From Bacillus sp. UNC438CL73TsuS30 (lineage in GTDB: Bacteria; Bacillota; Bacilli; Bacillales; Cytobacillaceae), in assembly GCF_000482325.1 (NCBI RefSeq), contig NZ_AXVA01000005.1, positions 447,653 through 511,652 on the forward strand: a stretch of 64,000 bases of DNA, in the 5' to 3' direction. The notes beneath the pieces are model-generated. The model made no database searches. It had not been told where the DNA came from and saw nothing but the letters and a program-made list of their open reading frames with translations. The position numbers and the translations under genes were made by a program. Numbering within the stretch: the first letter of the stretch is position 1; each line of letters begins with the position of its first letter. Shown here piece after piece: positions 1-7,247 of this stretch.

Positions 1-1740
1 GTTGAAAGCACAAATGAATTTCAATCCTTAGTAAAAGCCATCTCGGATGCGGAGAGTATTAAAACAGATGCTAAAACAAGTGCGGATGCAGCGGCTGCTT
101 CTGCTCAATCTGCGCAACAAAATGCCCAAGAAACGATTGCAGCTAGGACGAATGCAAGCGGCACAACCTACACAAATTTGAAGGCTAGGCTCGACAACAC
201 TGATTCGTCTTTGGCCGAAAAAGCGAAGAAAAAGAAAACTGACCCTTGGGTAGATGTAGTATCAGATTACGGTGCAGACCCGTCGGGTACGATTGATACT
301 ACAGCCCTAATTCAAAACGCTTTAAACAGTGGGGTTAGTAAAGTTCATATACCTGACGGTACATTTCTAATTAACGCAGTAACGGACAGCAACGATAATC
401 CTAGTTCTGGTGGACTCTCTATTCCAAGTAATACCACTCTTGTTTTATCTCCGAAAACCATTTTAAAAGTCATAACTAATGGTTCGGGTAGGTATGCAGT
501 CATTCGAGTAGCTGATGCCGAAAATGTAAAAATTATTGGAGGACAAATACTTGGCGATCGTTCAACACACACAGGTACAACTGGTAGTTGGGGTTATGGA
601 ATAATTATTAATGGTTCAAAAAACGTAACTATTGAAGATACCATTATTAAAGATTGTTGGGGAGATGGGATTTTTATTAACGGTGGTGTTATTGATAAAA
701 CAATTCCATGCGAAAACATAAAAATAAAAAAAGTAATTAGTGATAATAACCGAAGACAAGGAATGAGCGTTCAATTTTGTGACGGTCTTTTTCTCGAATC
801 TTCCTCATTCATCAATACTAATGGAGCTTCACCTCAATCTGGTATAGATTTAGAACCAATTGTTACTACTTCTCTTAAAAATGTTGTTATTAATAGTTGT
901 AAATTTCTCAATAACACTGGCGATGGTATCCAAGTAAATCCCGGAGTGACTAAATTAGCTATAAAAAGCAGTGTTTTCAAGGGTAATGATAGAGGGATTT
1001 CGTTGTATCAAATGTCTGAAGCTAATGTAATTAGTAATTTGGTGCAAGAAAATAGATCTATTGGGATTAACGTACAAACTTCAAGTGCTATAAATGTAAG
1101 TAACAATATTTGTGTAAGTAATGGAACGCATGGGATAGCACTATCCACTCAAGCAACAAAAAATACCATTACTAATAACTTATGTAAAGCAAACACTTCA
1201 AACGGAATTATTGCATCAGCTTCAAATGAAAACAATATTGTAGGAAACACATGTATAGACAATATTGCTCAAGGAATCTATAACTACTCTTCAGCAAAAA
1301 ACAACGTTGTTGGGAATCAAACAAATAATAATTCTATAGGTATTCAATCATCGAGTTCAAATAATACACAAATAGCTAATAATTATTGTATTAAAAATAA
1401 AAATGAAGGTATTAAAATTACGGGTTGCAATAATGAAAATTTGCTGAATAATTCATGCGCAGAAAACAGTCAAGCGAATAGTATTTCATACGATAATATT
1501 CTGATCTATACAACTAACTATAGTAATATTCAATCTAACTTTTGTCGCCAAGGGTCGCAAACAAATAAGCCAAGACATGGGATATATATTCAGGATGCTG
1601 GAAGTAGTAATAATACACTGTTTAATAATGATTGTTATACAGGAGGAGCTACGAATGGTGTAAGAAATCTTGGAATGAGCACTATCTTAGGTGTTGGAAA
1701 TAGAAATAATGATGGTACATTTAGTACAACGCCAAATTAA
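1..1740 (+). CDS. phage tail/baseplate protein with pectate-lyase-like beta-helix (5' end outside window)
   Basis: The reading frame is open from base 1, so the N-terminus lies upstream; at least 579 residues are seen. The first ~65 are an Ala/Gln/Ser-rich coiled-coil-like linker, then YTNLKARLD, a phrase typical of Bacillus phage minor tail proteins. From about 80 residues in comes a pectate-lyase-3-type opening (DYGADPSGTIDTTALIQNAL, then HIPDGTFLI), followed by Asn- and Ile-rich repeats with NN..G spacing across the rest, as in right-handed parallel beta-helices (NosD-like). Inferred role: a receptor-binding or polysaccharide-degrading tail appendage on the virion. There is no transmembrane segment. 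An ATG/TTG start inside the visible part is unlikely because the conserved linker precedes it. The specific glycan cannot be read. Confidence 0.85.
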   Translation, partial: VESTNEFQSLVKAISDAESIKTDAKTSADAAAASAQSAQQNAQETIAARTNASGTTYTNLKARLDNTDSSLAEKAKKKKTDPWVDVVSDYGADPSGTIDTTALIQNALNSGVSKVHIPDGTFLINAVTDSNDNPSSGGLSIPSNTTLVLSPKTILKVITNGSGRYAVIRVADAENVKIIGGQILGDRSTHTGTTGSWGYGIIINGSKNVTIEDTIIKDCWGDGIFINGGVIDKTIPCENIKIKKVISDNNRRQGMSVQFCDGLFLESSSFINTNGASPQSGIDLEPIVTTSLKNVVINSCKFLNNTGDGIQVNPGVTKLAIKSSVFKGNDRGISLYQMSEANVISNLVQENRSIGINVQTSSAINVSNNICVSNGTHGIALSTQATKNTITNNLCKANTSNGIIASASNENNIVGNTCIDNIAQGIYNYSSAKNNVVGNQTNNNSIGIQSSSSNNTQIANNYCIKNKNEGIKITGCNNENLLNNSCAENSQANSISYDNILIYTTNYSNIQSNFCRQGSQTNKPRHGIYIQDAGSSNNTLFNNDCYTGGATNGVRNLGMSTILGVGNRNNDGTFSTTPN

Positions 1741-1810
1741 TAATTGCACAATATAAAAATCTCTATATTATTTTAATGAATTAAATTAAAATGTTATAGA
1801 GGTGGTAATT

Positions 1811-2365
1811 GTGTTAAATAAAGTAAAAACAAAATTGAAGAGGGTTTTACGAGGAGAATTTTCCACAGAAGAATTAATCAGTTTGGGACTTAAGGTTGGA
1901 AAGAATTTCAGCAGACAAGAGGAAGTGAAAATTGATCCTTCTCATTGTGAACTTATAAGCATAGGAGATAATGTAATACTTGCTCCTAGAGTCCATATCC
2001 TTGCACATGATGCTAGTACAAAACCTTTTTTAGAAAGCACAAAAGTTGGTAGGGTGACTATAGGAAATAACGTCTTTATAGGTGCTGGTAGTATCATTTT
2101 ACCGAATGTTAAAATCGGCAACAATGTTGTAGTAGGTGCTGGAAGTGTTGTAACTAGGGATGTCGAGGATAACAGTGTTGTATCGGGTAATCCTGCTAAG
2201 TTTATTAAACATACTAGCGAGTTTATAGAAAAAAACAAACAACTGATGGAAACATCGGCTGTTTTTGGAGCTAAGTATAAAGCAGACACTCCTTCTATCG
2301 CTCAAAGAAAGAAGGATATGATCGATGCAACAAAAGATAGGATTGCATTCTCAAGTTCAAAATAG
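1811..2365 (+). CDS. hexapeptide-repeat O-acyltransferase (left-handed beta-helix)
   Basis: A 184-residue protein. Hexapeptide repeats run through residues ~45-135 (IGDNVILAP, IGNNVFIGAGSIILPNVKIG, NNVVVGAGSVVTRDV) and end in the NPAKFI motif seen in maltose/capsule-type acetyltransferases of the LbH family. HILAHDAST holds the likely catalytic His. A GTG start at 1811 is chosen because AGGTGG sits 5-6 bases upstream; the GTG at 1802 lies inside that ribosome binding site. It follows the tail protein by ~70 bases with no obvious terminator. Such phage-borne acetyltransferases can alter a cell-surface polysaccharide of the lysogen, but that role is inference; acetyl-CoA as donor is a family expectation. 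Confidence 0.8.
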   Translation: MLNKVKTKLKRVLRGEFSTEELISLGLKVGKNFSRQEEVKIDPSHCELISIGDNVILAPRVHILAHDASTKPFLESTKVGRVTIGNNVFIGAGSIILPNVKIGNNVVVGAGSVVTRDVEDNSVVSGNPAKFIKHTSEFIEKNKQLMETSAVFGAKYKADTPSIAQRKKDMIDATKDRIAFSSSK

Positions 2366-2451
2366 AGTTTAACGTCTCACTTGGAAAATAAGATGCAGCA
2401 GTGAAAAGTAAGAATTAAGTAAGAAATAAGTAAGAAAAAAGAGCATCCGGA
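2366..2451. repeat. short A/T-rich spacer with TAAGTAAGAA-like tandem units
   Basis: Between the acyltransferase and the terminator, around 2407-2437, near copies of TAAGAA / TAAGTAAGAA follow one another. No gene is seen. Confidence 0.4.
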
Positions 2452-2473
2452 TCACTCCGATTGCTCTTTTTTT
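2435..2473. terminator. bidirectional intrinsic terminator
   Basis: AAAAAAGAGCA at 2435-2445 pairs with TGCTCTTTTTT at 2462-2472, enclosing a second small TCCGGA/TCCGA fold. It can stop rightward tail-operon transcription and leftward transcription of the repressor gene, whose last codons lie inside the hairpin. Confidence 0.8.
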
Positions 2474-2613
2474 AATCCTAATTGAACTAATTCACGGATA
2501 GCTTCATTTCTGTTTTTGAGCTTTTTATCGTGCCAAAACTTTTCAATTTCTTCTACAAGTTCATTTGGAAAAGTTACAAGAATTTGGGCGTTTTTGGTTT
2601 TATCTACTGCCAT
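2452..2613 (-). CDS. small ribbon-helix-helix DNA-binding protein
   Basis: 53 residues, starting at an ATG with a strong AAAGGAGA ribosome binding site. The layout is that of Arc/CopG-type repressors: a short basic N-terminus, a beta-strand (NAQILVTFP), helix A (NELVEEIEKFWHDK), and helix B (NRNEAIRELVQLGL). Such proteins bind palindromic or tandem sites as dimers. It is transcribed away from the recombinase gene. The promoter region between them carries three GTTATATAA(C/G) copies, so autorepression together with repression of the recombinase is a natural reading. It is too short for most gene finders. Confidence 0.8.
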   Translation of the reverse strand: MAVDKTKNAQILVTFPNELVEEIEKFWHDKKLKNRNEAIRELVQLGLKKEQSE

Positions 2614-2638
2614 AAAAATCACATCTCCTTTTATAAGT

Positions 2639-2713
2639 AGTATAGGTTATATAACTTATATTTGACAATAAGAATATTCGTTTGTATCATAGTTATATAA
2701 GTTATATAACTAT
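2639..2713. promoter_or_regulatory. overlapping divergent promoters with palindromic operators
   Basis: Rightward: TTGACA (2662-2667), 17-base spacer, TATCAT (2685-2690). Leftward: TTGTCA (complement of 2663-2668), 18-base spacer, TATACT (complement of 2639-2644). The two -35 boxes overlap. GTTATATAAC at 2646-2655 lies in the leftward spacer. A perfect 25-base palindrome with 12-base arms around G2701 spans 2689-2713, covering the recombinase transcription start and abutting its ribosome binding site. The likely ligand is the RHH protein. Confidence 0.75.
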
Positions 2714-2729
2714 GAAGGAGATGAAGGTA

Positions 2730-3722
2730 ATGACTAACGATGTAAGTCGTTTGATGATGGATTTAAATGTTGTCGTAAGTACCCTTTGCCCTGATGTTGA
2801 TATGAATGTTCTACCGGTTAGATTAGAAGAAGTACTATGCAACTACAATATCCAAAGAAAATCTGATTTGGATTTAGAGAAGGACATTCCAGAAAAGATT
2901 GAATTGTATTTAGCCTCAAAAAGTTTAGAGGGGTTAAGTAACAGAACTATAAATGGTTACAAAAGTGAGCTGAATTTATTTAGCCGTTTTTGCCAAAAAG
3001 CCACTTCACTGGTAACAACCAATGATATTCGAGCTTACTTATCATCCAACAAGAAGGCTAATATGAATACAATCGGTACAAAGCTATCTGTCCTAAAAAG
3101 CTTTTTTGGCTGGCTGGTTAAAGAAGAAGTAATCTTACGGGATCCTACCGGCAAGGTTAAATTACCGAAAAAACCAAAACGATTGCCAAAAGGATTATCC
3201 ATTGAGGAGTTGGAAACAGTCCGTGAAGCGTGCACTACATTGCGGCAGAGGGCCCTGATTGAAGTGATGTACACTACTGGCTGCCGATTATCCGAGATTG
3301 CAAATATGGATATTGACGATATCGACCAACAAACCATGAGTCTTAGGGTCATAGGGAAAGGGAACAAGGAACGTATTGTTTATATCTCAATTAAAGCTCA
3401 AATTCACCTAAAAAAATATCTTAAATCCAGAGACGATGATTGCGAAGCTTTATTTGTAACTGAAAGAAAACCGAACCATCGAATGGGTAATCGCTCCATT
3501 CAAAGAGAGATTGATAAAATTGAACAAGCGGCAAAAATTAAGACCAAATTAACTCCTCACGTTATGAGACATACATTTGCTACGTTATCGATGGACGCGG
3601 GCATCGAATTAACAGACTTGCAGCATCTTATGGGGCATAGCGATCCAGGAACAACTTTGATATACGGATCGGTTTCTGAAGAAAGAAAACAACAAGCATT
3701 TAAAAAATATCACGTTATGTAG
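2730..3722 (+). CDS. tyrosine recombinase / phage integrase (XerC/D-like)
   Basis: 330 residues. An N-terminal SAM-like core-binding domain (~50-140, NRTINGYKSELNLFSRF) is followed by the catalytic domain with the full set R186 (TGCRLSE), K210 (IGKGNKER), H277 and R280 (HVMRH), H303 (LMGHSD) and nucleophile Y312. The ATG at 2730 is chosen because AAGGAG lies 9 bases upstream; a TTG at 2682 in the same frame would overlap the -10 box. The gene sits between tail and lysis genes rather than at a prophage end, and is paired with a repressor. It could be the integrase, or a resolvase/dimer-resolution enzyme for a circular phage genome; the sequence does not decide. Confidence 0.9.
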   Translation: MTNDVSRLMMDLNVVVSTLCPDVDMNVLPVRLEEVLCNYNIQRKSDLDLEKDIPEKIELYLASKSLEGLSNRTINGYKSELNLFSRFCQKATSLVTTNDIRAYLSSNKKANMNTIGTKLSVLKSFFGWLVKEEVILRDPTGKVKLPKKPKRLPKGLSIEELETVREACTTLRQRALIEVMYTTGCRLSEIANMDIDDIDQQTMSLRVIGKGNKERIVYISIKAQIHLKKYLKSRDDDCEALFVTERKPNHRMGNRSIQREIDKIEQAAKIKTKLTPHVMRHTFATLSMDAGIELTDLQHLMGHSDPGTTLIYGSVSEERKQQAFKKYHVM

Positions 3723-3747
3723 AGTCCCTCTAGGGCTCTTTTTATTT
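3721..3747 (+). terminator. intrinsic terminator after the recombinase
   Basis: AGAG(T)CCC pairs with GGGCTCT across a TCTA loop, with a one-base bulge, and is followed by TTTTTATTTT. It starts right behind the stop codon. Confidence 0.75.
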
Positions 3748-3768
3748 TGCCTATTTAGGAGGTAGACG

Positions 3769-4173
3769 ATGAATTGGGAAGCATTTTATAAAACTGGAAT
3801 TACTGTAATCGGAACGTTTGTAGGCTGGCTATACGGGGGGTGGAGTCCATTGCTACAGGTATTAACTGCTTTTATTATCTTTGATTATGCGAGTGGTCTC
3901 CTTGCCTCTGGTGTGGAAGGTAAATTAAGCAGCAAGGTTGGATTTAAAGGAATTGCGAAAAAACTCATGATCTTTTGCATGGTTGCAGTTGGGCACCTTG
4001 TCGATAAAGCTATTGGCCAGGGGCATTTAATTGGTGACTCAATTATCTTTTTCTATCTTGGGAATGAGCTTCTCTCCATCATTGAAAATGCAGGAAGAAC
4101 CGGATTACCGGTACCTGATCAGATTAAAAATGCGATTGATATTTTAAAGGGAAAAGGAGTCGATAAACAATGA
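3769..4173 (+). CDS. phage holin (phi29/toxin-secretion holin family)
   Basis: 134 residues with three hydrophobic segments (roughly 10-27, 28-46 and 62-80) and a weaker fourth around 85-100. The motif FDYASGLLASGVEGKLSSKVGFKGIAKK is shortened here to its recognisable parts (FDYASG ... LSSKVGFKGI), typical of Bacillus phage holins. A charged C-terminal tail ends GKGVDKQ. Ribosome binding site AGGAGG is 7 bases from the ATG. The stop overlaps the amidase start by 4 bases, the classical holin-endolysin coupling: the holin opens the membrane so the amidase reaches the wall. Confidence 0.9.
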   Translation: MNWEAFYKTGITVIGTFVGWLYGGWSPLLQVLTAFIIFDYASGLLASGVEGKLSSKVGFKGIAKKLMIFCMVAVGHLVDKAIGQGHLIGDSIIFFYLGNELLSIIENAGRTGLPVPDQIKNAIDILKGKGVDKQ

Positions 4174-4886
4174 GTTTATTTAAAATCACTTTATCACCAG
4201 GACACGGATTACACACACCAGGTAAACGTACTCCCGATGGAATGCACGAATGGGAATTTAACGCTGCAGTTGTAACGAAAATGATTGATTTGTTTTCCCA
4301 CTATAAAGATGTAGCAGTAAAACGACTTGATGATCCAACAGGTAAAAATGATATCCCCTTAGAGACAAGAGCAAAGGCATCTAACAACTGGAATGCTGAT
4401 TATCATTTAGATGTTCATGCAAACGCAGCTGGGGATACATGGAGCGATGCACACGGAATCGAAACCTTCTCTTTTGGATTATCAGGAAAGTCATTTGAAA
4501 TTGCAAAAGTGCTACAGAAAGCATTGGTTAATGGCACTGGTTTAGCTGATCGAGGTGTAAAAAATGGCGATTGGCTTTATATGGTTCGCACTACAAAGGC
4601 ACCGGCCAACCTTGTTGAATGCGGTTTTATGAGCAACAAAAATGAGGCTGCTTTGCTAAAATCGGATGCATACCGAGAAAAGATTGCCAATACTTTGGTT
4701 AATGCGATTGCTGGATATTTTAAACTTGAAAAAGTTAAAGAAGATCCTAAGCCAGCTGCAAAACCAAAAACTGACGCTGGAATCCATAAGGTTCAAGTTG
4801 GTGCATTCTCTGATCCCAAAAATGCTGAGAAACTAGCAGAAGAACTGAAGAAAAAAGGGTATAAGTCTTTTATTGTTAAGGAATAA
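4170..4886 (+). CDS. phage endolysin: N-acetylmuramoyl-L-alanine amidase, Amidase_3 with C-terminal SPOR segment
   Basis: 238 residues. Zinc ligands of the Amidase_3 fold are visible: H12 (SPGHG), E27 (HEWEF) and H83 (LDVHAN), with catalytic E150 (LVECGFMSN). A Lys/Pro/Ala linker (~186-202) leads to a SPOR-like module (HKVQVGAFSDPKNAEKLAEE) ending at residue 238. That module is only about half the usual 70 residues, so cell-wall binding may be weak or may need partners. There is no signal peptide, in agreement with holin-dependent release. It cleaves the amide bond between MurNAc and the stem peptide. It is read from the ATGA overlap with the holin. Confidence 0.92.
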   Translation: MSLFKITLSPGHGLHTPGKRTPDGMHEWEFNAAVVTKMIDLFSHYKDVAVKRLDDPTGKNDIPLETRAKASNNWNADYHLDVHANAAGDTWSDAHGIETFSFGLSGKSFEIAKVLQKALVNGTGLADRGVKNGDWLYMVRTTKAPANLVECGFMSNKNEAALLKSDAYREKIANTLVNAIAGYFKLEKVKEDPKPAAKPKTDAGIHKVQVGAFSDPKNAEKLAEELKKKGYKSFIVKE

Positions 4887-4912
4887 TAATTTTACCCTTT
4901 TAGTACTTCTAT

Positions 4913-4947
4913 AAAAAAAGCCCTTCTCAATCATCGAGAGGGGCTTC
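4913..4947. terminator. bidirectional terminator between lysis genes and leftward gene
   Basis: AAAAAAGCCC(T)TCTC and GAGAGGGGCTT close a short loop. The poly-A side acts as a T-run for leftward RNA; for rightward RNA the T-run is weak. It overlaps the 3' end of the leftward 74-residue gene. Confidence 0.6.
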
Positions 4948-5151
4948 ATCTAATTTTTTAACCAAATCCGTTATATCTTCTCCGTTTACCTTTACCTTCA
5001 CCAATTCTTCATAAAAGGGCATCTCCCTTTTAATTTGCTTTAGCCATTCAAAAGCCACTTCTTCGGGTTTTCTTCTCCTTAATGGGAACTCGCCACGTTG
5101 CATGACTCTGCTGTCAACAGCAATGTATTGGATCTCGATTAATACAATCAT
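4927..5151 (-). CDS. hypothetical prophage protein, 74 aa
   Basis: Not recognised. Starts MIVLIEIQYIAV, a beta-rich opening, then a basic patch (LRRRKPEE) and an amphipathic helix (VAFEWLKQIKREMPFYEELV), ending in acidic residues. AAGGAAG lies 6 bases before the ATG when read leftward. No membrane segment, cysteines or signal peptide. It lies 20 bases downstream of the leftward membrane-protein gene and may be its last operon member. Likely a cytosolic accessory protein of the prophage; no function offered. Confidence 0.6.
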   Translation of the reverse strand: MIVLIEIQYIAVDSRVMQRGEFPLRRRKPEEVAFEWLKQIKREMPFYEELVKVKVNGEDITDLVKKLDEAPLDD

Positions 5152-5171
5152 CCTAAACTTCCTTACAGTGA

Positions 5172-6197
5172 TTATTTATTTAACTCATTAGATAAAGCTG
5201 GATGCATCCAAAACTGATCTGCAATGGTTTTATAGTTGTTATAATAAAAGTTTTCCCATTCAATCTTTTTAAATGTTTCCTTGGTTAAAGAAATCTTAAT
5301 AACATTTTCATCTTTTGATTTACCGTAAGCATCCGTCATAGGGTATTGCCAAAATATAGTGACTTCCTCAACTTCATTGTTTTTAAATATGGATTGAAAA
5401 ACTTTATTACTATCCATCAACATTCCCTTAATCGTTAACTTAGCTGTTAAGTTTTCATCACCAGCAAGCGTTATTAATACAATCTTATCCCCTTGCTTTT
5501 CTGTCCCCATATGATCGTTGGCTTCCAATTTTGCGATTCGCTTTGTTTTGTTGTTAGTTTTTGAACCTAATTTTTTATTGATATCCTGTTTAATCTTTTC
5601 CTGTAGAGATAATTTTTTTTGTGGCTCTTCTTTAACTACAGGAACAGCAGCAGTGTCATTTTTTATTTGCTTCGATTCTTCCTTCATTGGTTGGGAAACT
5701 TCTTTGTTGTTACCTCCATTGAAAAGATTCCCTATGAAAGCAATAATTAATAAATATCCAATAATTGCGGTAACCATTTTCCATTTTTTCTTGGAGCGAA
5801 ATCCTAATATCTTGTTGAACCATTTTCTTTTTAAGATAGTGACGGAAACATTATTTTCTTTTAATTTTTTCGTCAAATCTCCTGAGGCATCAACTTTTAA
5901 AGTAAACCCAGTATTGAATTTATAGAGAGTCGCTAAAGCGAATTTATCGACCTCAGCCGATTCAAAGTCGCTCCATGTAAAGGAATGCCTTAATTCTACC
6001 TTATCTAATACTTCTTCGTGATTGACTACTTTTTTATTAGCAAAATAAATTTCGAACCCTAGTTCAGTAATCATCATGTACATAGATTCTTTATTTACCG
6101 TAACTCCATACACCTTTTTTTCATTAAAATGGTGCGAGAGTAGTGTGAGGATCCCAGCCCGTTTGATTTTCTTTTCTTCTTTCTTTTTCTCTGTCAT
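5172..6197 (-). CDS. single-pass membrane protein of the prophage, function unknown
   Basis: 341 residues. Residues 1-140 are a charged cytoplasmic domain containing SHHFNEKKVYGVTVNKES and YFANKKVVNHEEVLDKVEL; one transmembrane helix lies at ~141-160 (MVTAIIGYLLIIAFIGNLF). A Lys/Glu-rich linker follows, then an extracytoplasmic domain (~200-341) ending WMHPALSNELNK. The start overlaps the stop of the upstream XRE regulator by 4 bases, so the two are cotranslated. The arrangement (DNA-binding protein plus membrane protein with an outside domain) hints at a sensor or exclusion function. That is inference only; no enzyme motif is seen. Confidence 0.7.
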   Translation of the reverse strand: MTEKKKEEKKIKRAGILTLLSHHFNEKKVYGVTVNKESMYMMITELGFEIYFANKKVVNHEEVLDKVELRHSFTWSDFESAEVDKFALATLYKFNTGFTLKVDASGDLTKKLKENNVSVTILKRKWFNKILGFRSKKKWKMVTAIIGYLLIIAFIGNLFNGGNNKEVSQPMKEESKQIKNDTAAVPVVKEEPQKKLSLQEKIKQDINKKLGSKTNNKTKRIAKLEANDHMGTEKQGDKIVLITLAGDENLTAKLTIKGMLMDSNKVFQSIFKNNEVEEVTIFWQYPMTDAYGKSKDENVIKISLTKETFKKIEWENFYYNNYKTIADQFWMHPALSNELNK

Positions 6198-6400
6198 TTT
6201 TCTTCCCCCTCTTTTCTTACTAATTCATCAAGCAAAATCCCAAAAATATTTGCTAATTGGGCAGCGCGTTCAAGATCGGGTTGAGTAATATTTCTAACCC
6301 AGTTGGAAAATGTTTGTGGAGATACCCCACATTGTTTTGCTAACGCCTTATGTTTCATCCCCTTTAAATCTGCCCAATATGCTATTTTGTTTTCAAACAT
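6194..6400 (-). CDS. XRE/Cro-type helix-turn-helix regulator
   Basis: 68 residues, nearly all one HTH_3 domain: KALAKQCGVSPQTFSNWVRN is the helix-turn-helix and ITQPDLERAAQLANIFGI the supporting helices, ending in a charged tail. It is read leftward, divergent from the small-gene train at 6,787 onward. The 386-base region in front of it holds inverted and direct repeats that may be its operators. Likely a phage-type repressor or Cro-like switch for one or both directions. The start ATG at 6400 has an AAGAGAAGGTGA ribosome binding site. Confidence 0.85.
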   Translation of the reverse strand: MFENKIAYWADLKGMKHKALAKQCGVSPQTFSNWVRNITQPDLERAAQLANIFGILLDELVRKEGEEK

Positions 6401-6786
6401 ATGTATTCACCTTCTCTTAAATACCAATTCGACCCAATAAGACAAACTCCTGTTAAAAATTTTTAGATCAAAAAATAAAAAATATTTGATGGACAAGATA
6501 TTTTTTTGATCACTTGCCCATAGGCTATTAACACGAAAGCTACACAGTACCCACCTAGTTACTACTTAGTATCTACACAGTAGAAACCATATCTCTAACA
6601 CAGTAACTACCATGTATATTAACCACGGTTGTACAAGAAGAAATCCAATATCAACACAAAAAACAAAATTTGTTAAAGAACGGAGTGATGAGCGAAGCGA
6701 AGAAAGAAGTGAGGCAGCGGCCGGCGGAGATTATTCAGATAATTAAACAATTCGGTTTTTAAGAATTTTCAAAGGAGGCTATCAAT
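6401..6786. promoter_or_regulatory. divergent control region with inverted and direct repeats
   Basis: Between the XRE gene and the small-gene train. GATCAAAAAATA at 6466-6477 is mirrored by TATTTTTTTGATC at 6499-6511, with a further ATTTGAT half-site between. CTACACAGTA occurs at 6540-6549 and 6573-6582, with a near copy TAACACAGTA at 6596-6605; TAGTTACT at 6556 and AGTAACTA at 6602 form an inverted pair. A purine-rich, higher-GC stretch follows (6682-6730). The repeats look like operators or iterons. No strong -35/-10 pair could be fixed by eye. Confidence 0.5.
6688..6762 (+). CDS. possible 24-residue peptide
   Basis: ATG to TAA reading MSEAKKEVRQRPAEII then QIIKQFGF, with GGAG only 3 bases before the ATG. 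It is a small basic peptide whose codons are unusually GC-rich for the neighbourhood. The next gene begins 24 bases later with its own ribosome binding site, so this could be a leader peptide or a chance frame. Confidence 0.3.
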   Translation: MSEAKKEVRQRPAEIIQIIKQFGF

Positions 6787-6951
6787 ATGGAAAACTGGCA
6801 ATCTCTTATTTTGTTACTGGAAAAGCACAATTCCTATCCTGATTTTATTGCAGAATGCGTCTATGCCTATATTGTGAATTACAGTTTTGAAAAACCCGAA
6901 GATAAAGCTTTTGCAGATGAGCTAGTTGAATTTATTAAGGAGGTTAATTGA
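6787..6951 (+). CDS. small acidic phage protein, 54 aa
   Basis: Starts MENWQSLILLLEKHNSYPDF and continues with AECVYAYIVNYSF and an acidic C-terminus. AAAGGAGG lies 9 bases upstream. It opens a train of closely packed small genes; its TGA overlaps the next ATG (ATGA). Predicted helical and soluble. No family recognised. Confidence 0.6.
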   Translation: MENWQSLILLLEKHNSYPDFIAECVYAYIVNYSFEKPEDKAFADELVEFIKEVN

Positions 6952-7076
6952 TGCCTAATTTTGATTGGGAATATTGCGCTGAATGTGGATGCCAAAAGCC
7001 ATTGGAGGAATCTAATTATAAGTTGTGTCCTGATTGTCGGGAGGATTTAGATTGTGAACAGGACTGGTTCAGATAA
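6951..7076 (+). CDS. small zinc-ribbon-like protein, 41 aa
   Basis: Reads MPNFDWEYCAECGCQK then LCPDCREDLDCEQDWFR. Two CxxC pairs (C9/C12 and C26/C29) spaced 13 residues apart suggest one structural zinc. It is translationally coupled to the previous gene. Such mini zinc ribbons are frequent in Bacillus phages, usually without known function; a regulator or host-takeover peptide is possible. Confidence 0.6.
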   Translation: MPNFDWEYCAECGCQKPLEESNYKLCPDCREDLDCEQDWFR

Positions 7077-7092
7077 GAAAAGGGGGATAAAA

Positions 7093-7245
7093 ATGGGATT
7101 GTTAGATTTGATTGTATATCGTTGTAATGCTTGCGGAGATTTCTTCCCTAAAAGCGTACTGGTTACATTGAGCGGTTATGAAAAATCAGGAACATATTGC
7201 ACATGTTGTGTTCAAGAAATTATAGAAGATGAAGGAGAGGAATAA
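7093..7245 (+). CDS. small CxxC zinc-binding protein, 50 aa
   Basis: The ATG at 7093 is chosen because AGGGGGA precedes it; an in-frame GTG at 7054 lies inside the previous gene. Residues include YRCNACGDFFPK and TYCTCCVQEI, two CxxC pairs in a treble-clef or ribbon arrangement, with an acidic tail IIEDEGEE. It follows the other zinc-ribbon protein directly, suggesting a shared origin or shared partner. Function unknown. Confidence 0.65.
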   Translation: MGLLDLIVYRCNACGDFFPKSVLVTLSGYEKSGTYCTCCVQEIIEDEGEE

Positions 7246-7247
7246 AA

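Noticed and set aside
1942-2289. Leftward 115-codon frame inside the acyltransferase gene
   Set aside because: It is a shadow of the hexapeptide repeats in the opposite strand, without ribosome binding site.
2682-2729. Longer recombinase starting at TTG 2682
   Set aside because: That start overlaps the -10 box and lies in front of the operator; the ATG at 2730 has a proper ribosome binding site.
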